Assembly: GCA_020637615.1 (NCBI GenBank)
Contig: JACKKC010000016.1
Coordinates: 1 to 64,000 of the forward strand
Direction of reading: 5' to 3'
DNA length: 64,000 bases
DNA from: Rhodovulum sp.
GTDB taxonomy: Bacteria; Pseudomonadota; Alphaproteobacteria; Rhodobacterales; Rhodobacteraceae
A model generated the notes under the pieces. That model saw only the letters and a program-made list of their open reading frames with translations. It made no database searches and was not told the DNA's origin. The translations under genes and the position numbers were made by a program. Shown piece by piece: positions 8,838 through 18,312 of this stretch (position 1 is the first letter of the stretch; each line of letters begins with the position of its first letter).

Positions 8838-9299
8838 TCGAAATGAGCGGTCCAATCTCGTGTCTTCACCGAAGCCGGGCGATGCCTTCGTCCCGAGTCG
8901 GGCCGATTTGACCAGACCTCGCGGCCAAAGGCCAGCCGTCCGGCCGGCCCGCCCTCTAGGGGAAACAATCGGAGCGGGTCGGCCCGGACACGCAGCGCAG
9001 TCTTCACATGGGTGCCGTGGCGCGAAGCGGCCGTATCGGCGGTTTTTCGCCGAGAACATGCAATCCTTGCTATCTTTGCGCGATCCATACTTGGCTTTCG
9101 GATCAATCCAGAGGGTGATTACAGCATTCTTGGAAAATCTTCGGCAATCTGTTGGATTCATACCTTGTCAACTGACATCTTGGCAAATAAACTGAGTATT
9201 GAGCCCGGAATGAGAGCAGTCGGGACGGGCGGCTAACATGACTGCCATAGGAAGAAAGGCCGGCCATAGTGCGTGCAGCACTTGCCGGAAAGGGGTGCA
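8838..9299. other. Intergenic region, AT-rich, upstream of mucR
   Basis: 462 bp without a convincing gene, between divergent CDF and mucR genes. Its right half (about 9040-9240) is markedly richer in A/T than the surroundings, with several T-tract to A-tract steps such as GCGGTTTTTCGCC and GGAAAATCTTCGG. MucR/Ros proteins bind AT-rich DNA with TpA steps and often repress themselves, so this is a plausible autoregulatory region (inference). Confidence 0.4.
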
Positions 9300-9728
9300 A
9301 TGACTGAAGATCAGACGATAAGCCGCGGGGAATTGCTGGCGCTGACGGCGGAGATCGTATCGTCGCATGTGGCCAACAACAGCGTCGTGCAGAGCGACAT
9401 GCCCGATCTCATCCAGTCGGTCTTTTCCAAGCTGAGCGATCTGGCGAGCGGCGAGGATGCGGCCTCGGTCGAACTGTCTCCGGCCGTTCCGGTCAAGAAA
9501 TCGATCACGGACGACTACATCGTCTGTCTCGAGGACGGCAAGAAGCTCAAGATGCTCAAGCGGCATCTGATGACCGCCTACGGCATGACGCCGGAGGATT
9601 ACCGGGCGAAATGGGGCCTCAAGCCCGATTACCCGATGGTCGCGCCGAACTACGCGCTGAAGCGCCAGGAACTGGCCAAGAAGATCGGTCTCGGGCGCAA
9701 GCCGGGCAGCAAGACCTCCAAGCGGTAG
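9300..9728 (+). CDS. mucR: MucR/Ros-family transcriptional regulator
   Basis: 142-aa zinc-finger-type DNA-binding regulator that in alphaproteobacteria controls exopolysaccharide, motility and cell-cycle genes. The finger-like core is DDYIVCLEDGKKLKMLKRHL followed by YGMTPEDYRAKWGLKPDYPM and the family hallmark VAPNYALKRQELAKKIGLG. Only one of the two expected Cys ligands is present (the second position is Asp), as in other MucR proteins with CLEDG. The ATG at 9300 follows GGAAAGGGG. The C-terminal tail is basic. Probably autoregulated through the AT-rich upstream DNA. Confidence 0.93.
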   Translation: MTEDQTISRGELLALTAEIVSSHVANNSVVQSDMPDLIQSVFSKLSDLASGEDAASVELSPAVPVKKSITDDYIVCLEDGKKLKMLKRHLMTAYGMTPEDYRAKWGLKPDYPMVAPNYALKRQELAKKIGLGRKPGSKTSKR

Positions 9729-9827
9729 GCGCCACGCTTGCGCCTTCGGGCGCGCGCCGGTAATCCGTCGCGTGCGGGCGAGTGTCCGCGCGCTTCTGCC
9801 TGTCGGCGACGGAACCGGATCGAATCG

Positions 9828-11135
9828 ATGGCACAACCCAAGGTCTTCGTGAAGACCTACGGCTGTCAGATGAATGTCTATGACAGCCAGCGCATGGAAT
9901 CGGCGCTGGCCGCGGAGGGCTATGCCGCGACCGGATCGGCCGAGGGCGCGGATCTCATCCTGCTCAACACCTGCCACATCCGCGAGAAGGCGGCCGAGAA
10001 GGTCTATTCCGAACTGGGCCGGCTGCGGGCGCTGAAGGCGCAGCGGCCCGGGCTGCGCATCGGCGTGGCGGGATGCGTCGCCCAGGCGGAAGGCGCGGAG
10101 ATCCTCGAGCGCGCCCCGGTCGTCGACCTGGTGGTGGGGCCGCAGGCCTATCACCGGCTGCCGGCGATGCTCGAGGCAGTGGCGGCGGGCGCGCGCCCGG
10201 TCGAGACGGATTTCCCCCCCGAGGACAAGTTCGAGCACCTCCCGCGGGAGGGGCGGCGGAGCGCGGTTTCGGCGTTCCTCACGGTCCAGGAGGGCTGCGA
10301 CAAGTTCTGCGCCTTCTGCGTGGTGCCCTATACGCGCGGCGCGGAGGTCTCGCGGCCGGCGGAGCGGGTGGTCGACGAGGCGCGTTCGCTGGTCGCCCGC
10401 GGCGCCGCGGAGATCACGCTGCTCGGGCAGAACGTGAACGCCTATGCCGATCCCGCCGGCGAGACGTTGGCCGGGCTGATCGCCCGGCTGGCGCGGATCG
10501 ACGGGCTGGAGCGTATCCGCTACACCACCTCGCATCCCAACGACATGGGCGCGGATCTGATCGCCGCCCATGGCTGCGAGCCAAAGCTCATGCCCTATCT
10601 GCACCTGCCGGTGCAATCGGGCAGCGACCGGGTGCTCCGGGCAATGAACCGCCGTCACACCGCCGCGGCCTATCTCGACCTGATCGGGCGGATCCGCGAG
10701 GCGCGGCCCGATATCGCCATGTCGGGCGATTTCATCGTGGGCTTCCCCGGCGAGACCGAGGCGGATTTCCAGGCGACGCTCGATCTGGTGGCCGAGGTCG
10801 GCTATGCGCATGCCTATTCCTTCGCCTATTCCGCGCGCCCCGGCACGCCGGCCGCCGGCCGGCCCGAGGTCGATGCCGAGGTCAAGGCGGAGCGGCTGGC
10901 GCGGCTGCAGGCGCTGCTGACCGCCCAGCAGCAGGACTTCCAGAACAGCCTGGTCGGAAAGCTCCTGCCGGTGCTGCTGGAGCGGCCCGGCCGCTTGCCG
11001 GGACAGGTCGCCGGCCGCTCGCCATATCTCAACGCCGTGCATCTCGAGGCCGGGGCCGATCGGATCGGCAGCGTCGTCGCGGCCCGGATCCTGTCGTCGG
11101 GGTCGAATTCGCTGCACGCCGCGCTGGCATCCTGA
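9828..11135 (+). CDS. miaB: tRNA-2-methylthio-N6-dimethylallyladenosine synthase MiaB
   Basis: Radical-SAM methylthiotransferase that adds the ms2 group to i6A37 of tRNAs. 435 aa. The N-terminal domain has the three cluster cysteines in KTYGCQMN, LNTCHIREK and VAGCVAQ; the radical-SAM motif is EGCDKFCAFCVVPYTRG (Cx3Cx2C); then GDFIVGFPGETEADF and a C-terminal TRAM domain. The start ATG at 9828 matches the family N-terminus AQPKVFVKTYGCQMN. The in-frame extension upstream has no family similarity. Confidence 0.96.
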   Translation: MAQPKVFVKTYGCQMNVYDSQRMESALAAEGYAATGSAEGADLILLNTCHIREKAAEKVYSELGRLRALKAQRPGLRIGVAGCVAQAEGAEILERAPVVDLVVGPQAYHRLPAMLEAVAAGARPVETDFPPEDKFEHLPREGRRSAVSAFLTVQEGCDKFCAFCVVPYTRGAEVSRPAERVVDEARSLVARGAAEITLLGQNVNAYADPAGETLAGLIARLARIDGLERIRYTTSHPNDMGADLIAAHGCEPKLMPYLHLPVQSGSDRVLRAMNRRHTAAAYLDLIGRIREARPDIAMSGDFIVGFPGETEADFQATLDLVAEVGYAHAYSFAYSARPGTPAAGRPEVDAEVKAERLARLQALLTAQQQDFQNSLVGKLLPVLLERPGRLPGQVAGRSPYLNAVHLEAGADRIGSVVAARILSSGSNSLHAALAS

Positions 11136-11236
11136 GCCTCCACGCCGCCGTCCGGCGGGGCGGTCGACACCGCTGGCTGGAGAGTCGCCCGCGCCTGAGA
11201 CGCATTCCGCCCGATCGTTTCGGCCTGCCGGGCTGG

Positions 11237-11253
11237 TGTCCCGCAGCGGGACA
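11237..11253. terminator. Short perfect hairpin after miaB
   Basis: Perfect palindrome TGTCCCGC-A-GCGGGACA about 100 bp after the miaB stop, followed by an AT-rich stretch (ATATTGTTATTG). The one-base loop as written would open to a larger loop in RNA. Possible terminator or cruciform; no clear T-run. Confidence 0.35.
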
Positions 11254-11391
11254 TGGTCTATCATATTGTTATTGAATGGTATTTCAAGAATCGAGTTGGA
11301 TGAACCCTCCTTGTCGGCGCAATCCGGCCCGCCACGCCATTCCGATTTCGGATCGGCCGGTGTCCGGTCCATTCAACCGGATCCCTTATGA

Positions 11392-11698
11392 TACGAGCGG
11401 TCCTTCCGCCTGACCACAAGCCTGAGCCTCGGGACGGGGAAAAGGCCGCGCCCCGCGCGGCCCGGAGAGTATTTCCCCGGACCGTAAAGGCGAGGCGCCG
11501 GTGGCGCCTTGCCCGGTCCGTCGCCCAGAGGCGCGGGCCGCAGGGCGAGGGAGGTGCAGCTTCAGCGTCGGTTGAGGATCGGGCCGCGCCGGCCCCCGGG
11601 AAGGCCAGCGCGGCCCGATGGCTACGGGTCGATCGGGCTGGGGAATTCTGGCGCGTCTGCCGTCCCCAGCCGACCAGATTTTCAACAGCCGGGGCCGG
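11392..11698 (+). repeat. Dispersed intergenic repeat, copy B
   Basis: Uninterrupted copy of about 307 bp. Landmarks: TACGAG at 11392, CTTCCGCCTGACCAC, GGCCGCGCCCCGCGCGG, hairpin 1 at 11489-11513 (GGCGAGGCGCC / GGCGCCTTGCC, loop GGT), TTGAGGATCGGG, a hairpin-2 stem with one mismatch (CGCGCCGGCC / GGCCAGCGCG), and GGTCGATCGGGCTGGG. It sits between convergent miaB and the Trm112 gene. No gene is seen in the whole 11136-11795 gap. Confidence 0.85.
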
Positions 11699-11795
11699 CA
11701 GGCGCGTGCGGACCTGTCACTTGCCAAGTTCGCGGGGAGAGGGCCGCGCCGCCATTGGGAACGTTCACCATTCCGCAGCAGTCATTCGGAGTGAG

Positions 11796-12014
11796 TCAGG
11801 GGTCGAGCTTGCGCGCCTCGTCGATCAGCATCACCGGGATCCCGTCGTGGATCTGGAAGGCGAGGCCCGCGCCCTTGGAGACCAGCTCCCGCCTCGCGGC
11901 ATCGTAGACGAGCGGTCCCCGCGTCACCGGGCAGACGAGGATCTCGAGCAGCCGGCGGTCGACCACCGGGCGCTCCGCGGTCTCGTCCGGCTCCCCGGCC
12001 GCGTCGTCGGTCAC
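11796..12014 (-). CDS. Trm112-family zinc-ribbon-like protein
   Basis: 72-aa protein of the Trm112/YcaR (UPF0434) family, small partners or activators of methyltransferases in other organisms; the bacterial role is poorly known. Visible core: RRLLEILVCPVTRGPLVYD and AFQIHDGIPVMLIDEAR. Only one CP motif remains, as in most bacterial members. The start overlaps the stop of the LonN-domain gene by 4 bp (12011-12014), so it is translationally coupled as the last gene of a three-gene minus-strand operon. Confidence 0.9.
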   Translation of the reverse strand: MTDDAAGEPDETAERPVVDRRLLEILVCPVTRGPLVYDAARRELVSKGAGLAFQIHDGIPVMLIDEARKLDP

Positions 12015-12667
12015 TGCAGCGTGCCTTCCTCGCCGCCGCCGCGAAGCGCGAATTCCATCAGCGTGACCAGCGTCTCGCGGCGGTTGGTCAGGGTCGGCGC
12101 CTCCAGCAGCGCCTGTTTCTCCTCCGGATCGAAGGGGCAGAGGATCGAGAGCGAATTGACCAGCAGCTCCTCGTCGGCCTCCTTCAGGCTGTCCCAGTCC
12201 GAGGAGAGCTGCGCCGTGGCGAAATACCGCGCCAGCACCGCGAGGAATTCCGCCCGGTCGAAATCCTCGTCGATCTCGGCCCGGCCGAGGTCGCGGTCGA
12301 AGCTCGACCAGTCCACGTCGGCGCGCAGATAGGGCGTGAAGCCCTCCTGCATCGCCATCACCCGGAAGCGGCTGATGCCCGACAGCGTGATCAGGTAGCG
12401 TCCGTCCTCGGTCTCCTGGAAGGCGGTCAGCCGGCCGGCGCAGCCGATCCGGTGCAGCCGGCCGCTCGCCCTGCCCTCAGGCATGACGATGGGCTGGATC
12501 ATCCCGATCAGCCGGTGCTGGGTCTTGAGCGCGTCCTCGAGCATCGCGAGATAGCGCGGCTCGAAGATGTTCAGCGGCAGCCGCGCCCGGGGCAGCAGCA
12601 GCGCGCCGGGCAGCGGGAAGACGGGAATCGTCTCCGGAAGGTCGGCGAGGCTGAACTTCTTGGCCAT
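12011..12667 (-). CDS. LON N-terminal (substrate-binding-like) domain protein
   Basis: 218-aa stand-alone LonN/PUA-like domain protein, without the ATPase and protease parts of Lon. Features: IPVFPLPGALLLPRARLPLN at the start, IFEPRYLAMLEDAL, then GCAGRLTAFQETEDGRYLI, all typical of the family. The exact role is unknown; it is commonly found next to a thioredoxin/CnoX gene in alphaproteobacteria. The ATG at 12667 is 26 bp downstream of the cnoX stop. Confidence 0.9.
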   Translation of the reverse strand: MAKKFSLADLPETIPVFPLPGALLLPRARLPLNIFEPRYLAMLEDALKTQHRLIGMIQPIVMPEGRASGRLHRIGCAGRLTAFQETEDGRYLITLSGISRFRVMAMQEGFTPYLRADVDWSSFDRDLGRAEIDEDFDRAEFLAVLARYFATAQLSSDWDSLKEADEELLVNSLSILCPFDPEEKQALLEAPTLTNRRETLVTLMEFALRGGGEEGTLQ

Positions 12668-12693
12668 GCGCCCTCCCGGCGCCTGCGGGCGGT

Positions 12694-13596
12694 TCAGGCG
12701 AAGATCATCGACGAGAGGCGCCGCCGCCCCTTCGCCGCCAGCTCCGATTTCGGCCCGAGGCTGTCGAAGAGCTTGAAGAGCTGGGCGCGCGCCGCGCCGT
12801 CGTTCCACTCCCGGTCGCGGCGGAAGAGCTCGAGCAGGGCGTCGATCGCCCCCTGCTGGTCGCCCTTGGCGACCAGCGCCATCGCGAGATCGAAGCGCGC
12901 CTGATGGTCGCCCGGGTCGCGCTCCACCGCCGCGGCGAATTCGCCCACGTCGCCGGCATCGGCGGTGGCCTCGGCGAGCTCGATCTGCGCCCGCGCCGCC
13001 AGGATCGCCGAATCGCCGGCCTTCTCGGCGGGCACGAGATCGAGGATCGCCTTCGCCTTCTCGATGTCGCCGAGGGCGAGATGCGACCGCGACAGCCCCG
13101 AGAGCGCTGCCGGATTGCCCGCCTCCTCGGCGAGGATCGCCGCGAAGGTCTGCGCGGCATCGGCGACCGCGCCCTCCTCGAGCATCGCCTCCGCCGCCTC
13201 CAGCGCTGCCTCGAGCCCGTCGTTGCCGCCGCCCTGGGCGATCAGCCGCTCGACGAAGGCCTTGATCTGCGAGGCCGGCTGCGCGCCCATGAAGCCGTCC
13301 ACCGGCTGGCCGTTCACGAAGCCGAAGACCGCCGGGATCGACTGCACCCGGAGCTGCGCGGCGATCATCTGGTTCTGGTCGACGTCGATCTTGACCAGCC
13401 GCACCTTGCCCTTGGCCGCGGTCACCGCTGCCTCGAGCGCGGGGCCGAGCGTCTTGCAGGGGCCGCACCAGGGCGCCCAGAAATCGACGATGACGGGTAC
13501 CTCCCGCGAGGCCTCGATCACGTCGGCCATGAAGGTCGCCTCGGTGCCGTCCTTGATCACATCCGCCGCCGGCTTCGGCGCGAGGTTCAGTTCCAT
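12694..13596 (-). CDS. cnoX: Thioredoxin-TPR co-chaperone (CnoX/YbbN type)
   Basis: 300-aa two-domain protein: an N-terminal thioredoxin fold with active site WAPWCGPCKTLGP at about residue 43, then TPR-like repeats (GNPAALSGLSRSHLALGD, DHQARFDLAMALVAKGDQQ). The family protects unfolded proteins during oxidative stress. The retained CGPC suggests redox activity, unlike E. coli CnoX, which has lost it. The ATG at 13596 is 11 nt after AGGAAG; a TTG at 13602 is nearer to that site and is an alternative. First gene of the operon with LonN and Trm112. Confidence 0.9.
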   Translation of the reverse strand: MELNLAPKPAADVIKDGTEATFMADVIEASREVPVIVDFWAPWCGPCKTLGPALEAAVTAAKGKVRLVKIDVDQNQMIAAQLRVQSIPAVFGFVNGQPVDGFMGAQPASQIKAFVERLIAQGGGNDGLEAALEAAEAMLEEGAVADAAQTFAAILAEEAGNPAALSGLSRSHLALGDIEKAKAILDLVPAEKAGDSAILAARAQIELAEATADAGDVGEFAAAVERDPGDHQARFDLAMALVAKGDQQGAIDALLELFRRDREWNDGAARAQLFKLFDSLGPKSELAAKGRRRLSSMIFA

Positions 13597-13691
13597 GGCC
13601 AATCCATCTTCCTGCGTCCCCGAAAGCCGGGGCCGGTCGCTGCGTTACGTGGTGTAGCACTCGCGATGCGTCAAGCCAAATCCCCGCCGCC

Positions 13692-14294
13692 TCAGGCGGG
13701 CGCGAGGGCGCGCATCAGCGTGGCGTGGCGGGCGAGGAAGGCGGCCTTGACCTCGGAGGGCGGGCGCAGGTGCAGGCGGGTGGTCACCGGATCGGTGATC
13801 TTCGGCTTGCCGAAGAACCGGTCCGCCTCGGCCTCGGAGAAGCCGGCGATCCGGGTCGCCTCGAGCCAGGCCGAGATGCGGTCGGCCCGCTTGATCTGCA
13901 TCTTGACGCTCCGGGGCAACTCCGCCGGCAGGCCGAAGCGCAGGTGCACCGCCGCCGCGAGGCGGGCGTCGAGCGCGGCGTAGTCCGGCCCCACCGCCGC
14001 CTTCACCGGCGAGATCATGTCGCCGATCACGTATTCCGGCGCGTCGTGCAGGAGTGCGGCCAGCCGCCAGCGCGGCTCCGACCGCGGCGCGAGGGCCGCG
14101 AAGACCGCCTCGACGAGCAGCGAATGCTCGGCCACCGAATAGGGATATTCGCCGGTGGTCTGGCCGTTCCAGCGCGCCACGAAGGCGAGCCCGTGGGCGA
14201 TGTCCTCGATCTCGATGTCGAGCGGCGAGGGATCGATCAGGTCGAGGCGCCGCCCTGAGAGCATGCGCTGCCAGGCGCGGGCGGGCCGGCTCAA
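13692..14294 (-). CDS. HD-domain phosphohydrolase (YfbR-like)
   Basis: HD-superfamily metal-dependent hydrolase of about 200 aa resembling 5'-deoxynucleotidase YfbR. Core: MLSGRRLDLIDPSPLDIEIEDIAHG, SVAEHSLLVE (first His), ALLHDAPEYVIGDMISPVK (HD pair), then IKRADRISAWLEA with the distal Asp. The family N-terminus aligns from the TTG at 14294 (LSRPARAWQRML). An ATG at 14351 would add 19 residues without family similarity, so I favour TTG, with modest certainty on the start. Confidence 0.85.
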   Translation of the reverse strand: MSRPARAWQRMLSGRRLDLIDPSPLDIEIEDIAHGLAFVARWNGQTTGEYPYSVAEHSLLVEAVFAALAPRSEPRWRLAALLHDAPEYVIGDMISPVKAAVGPDYAALDARLAAAVHLRFGLPAELPRSVKMQIKRADRISAWLEATRIAGFSEAEADRFFGKPKITDPVTTRLHLRPPSEVKAAFLARHATLMRALAPA

Positions 14295-14531
14295 GTCACG
14301 CCCCGCTGACGCCGCGGTGTGACGGCGATCACAGCCCGATGACGCCGCCATGCGAGACGATGGGGGCGGCGGAATTTGCCGCGAAGTGCAGGCCAAGGAA
14401 GGGCTCGGGTCATGCTCGGTCGGAGACGGATGCGATGGCCCGCGTTCTACAGCATCGGACGCCGCCGGCAAGTCGGAGGCGTCTCCGCGACGGGCCCCGG
14501 GGCCGCGCGCCCCGATAGCAGGAGACACGCC

Positions 14532-14840
14532 ATGGCCAGACATCTGCTGATCGCCGCCACCCTCCTGGGACTGACCGCCGCGCCGCCCCCTCTCCAGGCG
14601 CAGACCGCCTGCGGGAGCCGCGACCGGATCGTCGAGCGCCTCGCCGAGAAATACGGCGAGCAGCATCGCGGCAGCGGCCTGCAGGATCCGAGCCGCCTCG
14701 TCGAGGTCTGGATCTCGCAGAGCACCGGAACCTGGACGCTGCTCTTCACCCGCGCCGACGGGCTGGCCTGCATCGCCGCTTCCGGGTCGAACTGGCTGGA
14801 CTATCCGCCCCGGCTCGCGGCGGCCGGCGTCGACAGCTGA
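14532..14840 (+). CDS. Small secreted protein of unknown function
   Basis: 102 aa. A cleavable signal peptide (MARHLLIAATLLGLTAAPPP, ending near LQAQ) precedes a compact domain with two Cys (TACGSRD and GLACIAASG) that could form one disulfide, and with SQSTGTWTLLFTRADG. The start ATG follows GCAGGAG. It ends 10 bp before the convergent GT8 gene. It resembles small uncharacterised periplasmic proteins of Rhodobacterales; no function can be given. Confidence 0.75.
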   Translation: MARHLLIAATLLGLTAAPPPLQAQTACGSRDRIVERLAEKYGEQHRGSGLQDPSRLVEVWISQSTGTWTLLFTRADGLACIAASGSNWLDYPPRLAAAGVDS

Positions 14841-14850
14841 GCCGCCGGCC

Positions 14851-15810
14851 TCAGCGGATCACCGTCAGCTCCTCCGGGAAGCGGTCGAGATAGTCGCACA
14901 TCTTGCCGGCGGCCAGCAGGTGCTTGCCGAGCGACTTGCGAAGGAAGGCGCGGTTGCGCTGCGGCGGCACCCCGTCGTCGTCGAGCGGCGCGGCATCGGG
15001 GAAATGCGCCGCGAGGAAGTCGCGGTAGGTGTGGCGGAACCGCAGCGGCAGCTCGCCCTCGATGTGGTTCCACGGCTTCTTGCGGCCGATGAAATGCACC
15101 ACATTGGCGCCGACCATCGCCTCGAAGAGCCGCGACGCCCAGGTGTATTGCCAGTTCCAGACCGGGCTCAGCTCGGCCCAGGCGCCCATGACGGCGCCGT
15201 TCAGCATGTCCTGGTCCATGTGGATGAGCTTGCCGGGATGGGCGCGCGCGAAGGCGAAGGCGTTGTCGCGGATCGCCCGGGAATTGTAGGCCGCCACGTC
15301 GATCAGGAGCACGCCGGCATTGAAATAGGGTGTCGCCGGCAGCCCCATCTTCGCAAAGGAATCGATGCGCCGCCCCGGTGTCCGCCACTGGCTGTTGTCG
15401 CGCACTGCGGCGATCGCATGGGGGCCGAGGTCGAGATCGAGCAGCGCGGAGAAGTCGCCGCCCTGCAGGAAGACGTCCGAATCCAGATAGAGGAGCCGCC
15501 GGTATTCCGCCGCGAAGGCCTCGGGAAGCGCCAGGCGCAGATAGGTCGCCTCGGTGCGCCGCCGGTCGAGGTTGAGGCCGGCGAAGCTCGCGTCGATCCG
15601 GACCTGGCAGAAGCGCAGGCCTTCAAGGGCGCCGGCCGGCGGCGCCAGCGCTTCGGTCGAGCAGATGCAGATGTCGAAATCCCGGTCCGGGGCGAGGGCG
15701 GCGAGCTGCGTCGCGGCGAAGAGCGCGTATTTCAGGTAATTGCCGTCGCAGGCGAAGGCGACGGCCTTCTCCGCCCGCCTGGGGAGGTTGCTCGCGATCC
15801 CGATCGCCAT
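14851..15810 (-). CDS. Glycosyltransferase family 8
   Basis: 319-aa GT8-type retaining glycosyltransferase using a nucleotide-sugar donor. The N-terminal strand AVAFACDGNYLKYALFAATQL is followed by RLLYLDSDVFLQG with the catalytic DxD metal site, PYFNAGVLLIDVAAYN, HMDQDMLNGAV and HFIGRKKPWNH (the late HxxGxxKPW motif of GT8). Cytoplasmic or peripheral. The acceptor is unknown; neighbours do not suggest an LPS cluster. The start ATG at 15810 is chosen because the upstream frame lacks similarity. Confidence 0.9.
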   Translation of the reverse strand: MAIGIASNLPRRAEKAVAFACDGNYLKYALFAATQLAALAPDRDFDICICSTEALAPPAGALEGLRFCQVRIDASFAGLNLDRRRTEATYLRLALPEAFAAEYRRLLYLDSDVFLQGGDFSALLDLDLGPHAIAAVRDNSQWRTPGRRIDSFAKMGLPATPYFNAGVLLIDVAAYNSRAIRDNAFAFARAHPGKLIHMDQDMLNGAVMGAWAELSPVWNWQYTWASRLFEAMVGANVVHFIGRKKPWNHIEGELPLRFRHTYRDFLAAHFPDAAPLDDDGVPPQRNRAFLRKSLGKHLLAAGKMCDYLDRFPEELTVIR

Positions 15811-15933
15811 CCCGCGCCGCCCCCCGTTCCCTTCCGCGGGCGCCAGCTTACTTTGCGCCGGCCTGTTGTCGAGGGGCGGGGTGCCTGCTAGGTGGCGCGC
15901 GACATCAGTTCTTCCGTTCTCCGGAGTCGCCCG

Positions 15934-17326
<1,393 letters not shown>

Positions 17327-17379
17327 GGCTGCGACCGGCGGATTCCCTAACCGTCTGGATTTGCATCGAATTGTCGGAA

Positions 17380-17407
17380 CTCGCCGCTTGATTGCGGCGA
17401 GATTTCT
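17380..17407 (+). terminator. Rho-independent-type terminator of ahcY
   Basis: Perfect 8-bp stem CTCGCCGC (17380-17387) and GCGGCGAG (17394-17401), loop TTGATT, followed by ATTTCT. Located 54 bp after the ahcY stop. Confidence 0.65.
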
Positions 17408-17884
17408 GGCATAAGGGACGCATCGATGGCCGAGGCAGAAGCGTCCCTCAATCACCATCGCCCTCCATGTCGATTGCACAGGTTTGCACCCGGGTCTTCG
17501 GACCCGTGGCATCGTGCGGGTCGCGGGGGTCCCAGGACATCCGGCAGAAGCGGCGCCCGACGGCAGTGGGGTGCGTTCGCGGTTCCGCGTCGGATTGCCC
17601 GGGCCCCGCACTTGGGGTCTAGCCCGCACGAACCGGTCGGGAGGGTCCTTTGAGGGGAGGGCCCTCCCGATCGTGTTGCGCGGCGGGCGGGTATCGCCGG
17701 GGCGATGCGCGATCCATTCACCGGCCAAGCACGGGGCTTGTGCGAAGCGCCTCGGTCTGTGCTAGACTTGGCAGCACGTGATCTGGGGGGTGTCCGGTCC
17801 GGCTTCGCCGTCGGGGGCTTGCGTTCGGCCTTGCCGACCGCTAAGTGCTGCACTTTCCTGAACCACGGGATCTGGAGGTCCGCC
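17408..17884 (+). promoter_or_regulatory. Intergenic region upstream of rpoZ with two hairpins
   Basis: No gene is seen. It contains a stable tetraloop hairpin at 17491-17506 (CGGGTC-TTCG-GACCCG) and a second stem at 17638-17669 (CGGGAGGG / CCCTCCCG). A weak promoter-like pair TTGTGC (17738) and CTAGAC (17762), 18 bp apart, precedes rpoZ by about 120 bp. The long leader could be transcribed, but its role is not established. Confidence 0.35.
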
Positions 17885-18232
17885 ATGGCCCGCGTAACCG
17901 TCGAAGACTGCGTCGACAAGGTACCGAATCGTTTCGAGCTCGTCATGCTCGCGGCCCATCGCGCGCGCTCGCTGGCCTCCGGGGCGCCGCTGACCGTCTC
18001 GCGGGACAACGACAAGAACCCGGTGGTGGCGCTGCGCGAGATCGCCGACGAGACCCTGACCGCCGACCAGCTGCGCGAGAGCGCGATCGAGAGCTTCCAG
18101 CGGCAGATCGAAGTGGACGAGCCCGAGGAGGACGTCATGACCCTCCTCGTCGCCAATGACGCGCCCGCCGAGGACGACATGTCCGAAGAGCGGCTGCTGC
18201 GGGCGCTGATGGAGGCTCAGGGCGAGAACTGA
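17885..18232 (+). CDS. rpoZ: RNA polymerase omega subunit
   Basis: 115-aa omega subunit that helps assemble beta-prime and mediates ppGpp sensing. Core MARVTVEDCVDKVPNRFELV, AAHRARSLASGA and KNPVVALREIADETL are the family hallmarks; an acidic C-terminal tail follows, as in alphaproteobacteria. The ATG at 17885 follows GGAGGTCCGCC. It is immediately upstream of the relA/spoT-type gene, an arrangement conserved widely and meaningful because ppGpp binds at the omega/beta-prime interface. Confidence 0.96.
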   Translation: MARVTVEDCVDKVPNRFELVMLAAHRARSLASGAPLTVSRDNDKNPVVALREIADETLTADQLRESAIESFQRQIEVDEPEEDVMTLLVANDAPAEDDMSEERLLRALMEAQGEN

Positions 18233-18312
18233 GATCCATCCCAGCCCCCCTGACCGCGAGCGATGCCACGCCCGTCCGCACGGGCGCTGACGGGCTGATT
18301 CCGGTCGAGGCT

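Noticed and set aside
15811..15933. SAM/SAH-type riboswitch upstream of ahcY
   Set aside because: Searched by eye for the known consensus and found no matching stem-loop set; only a normal ribosome site is visible.
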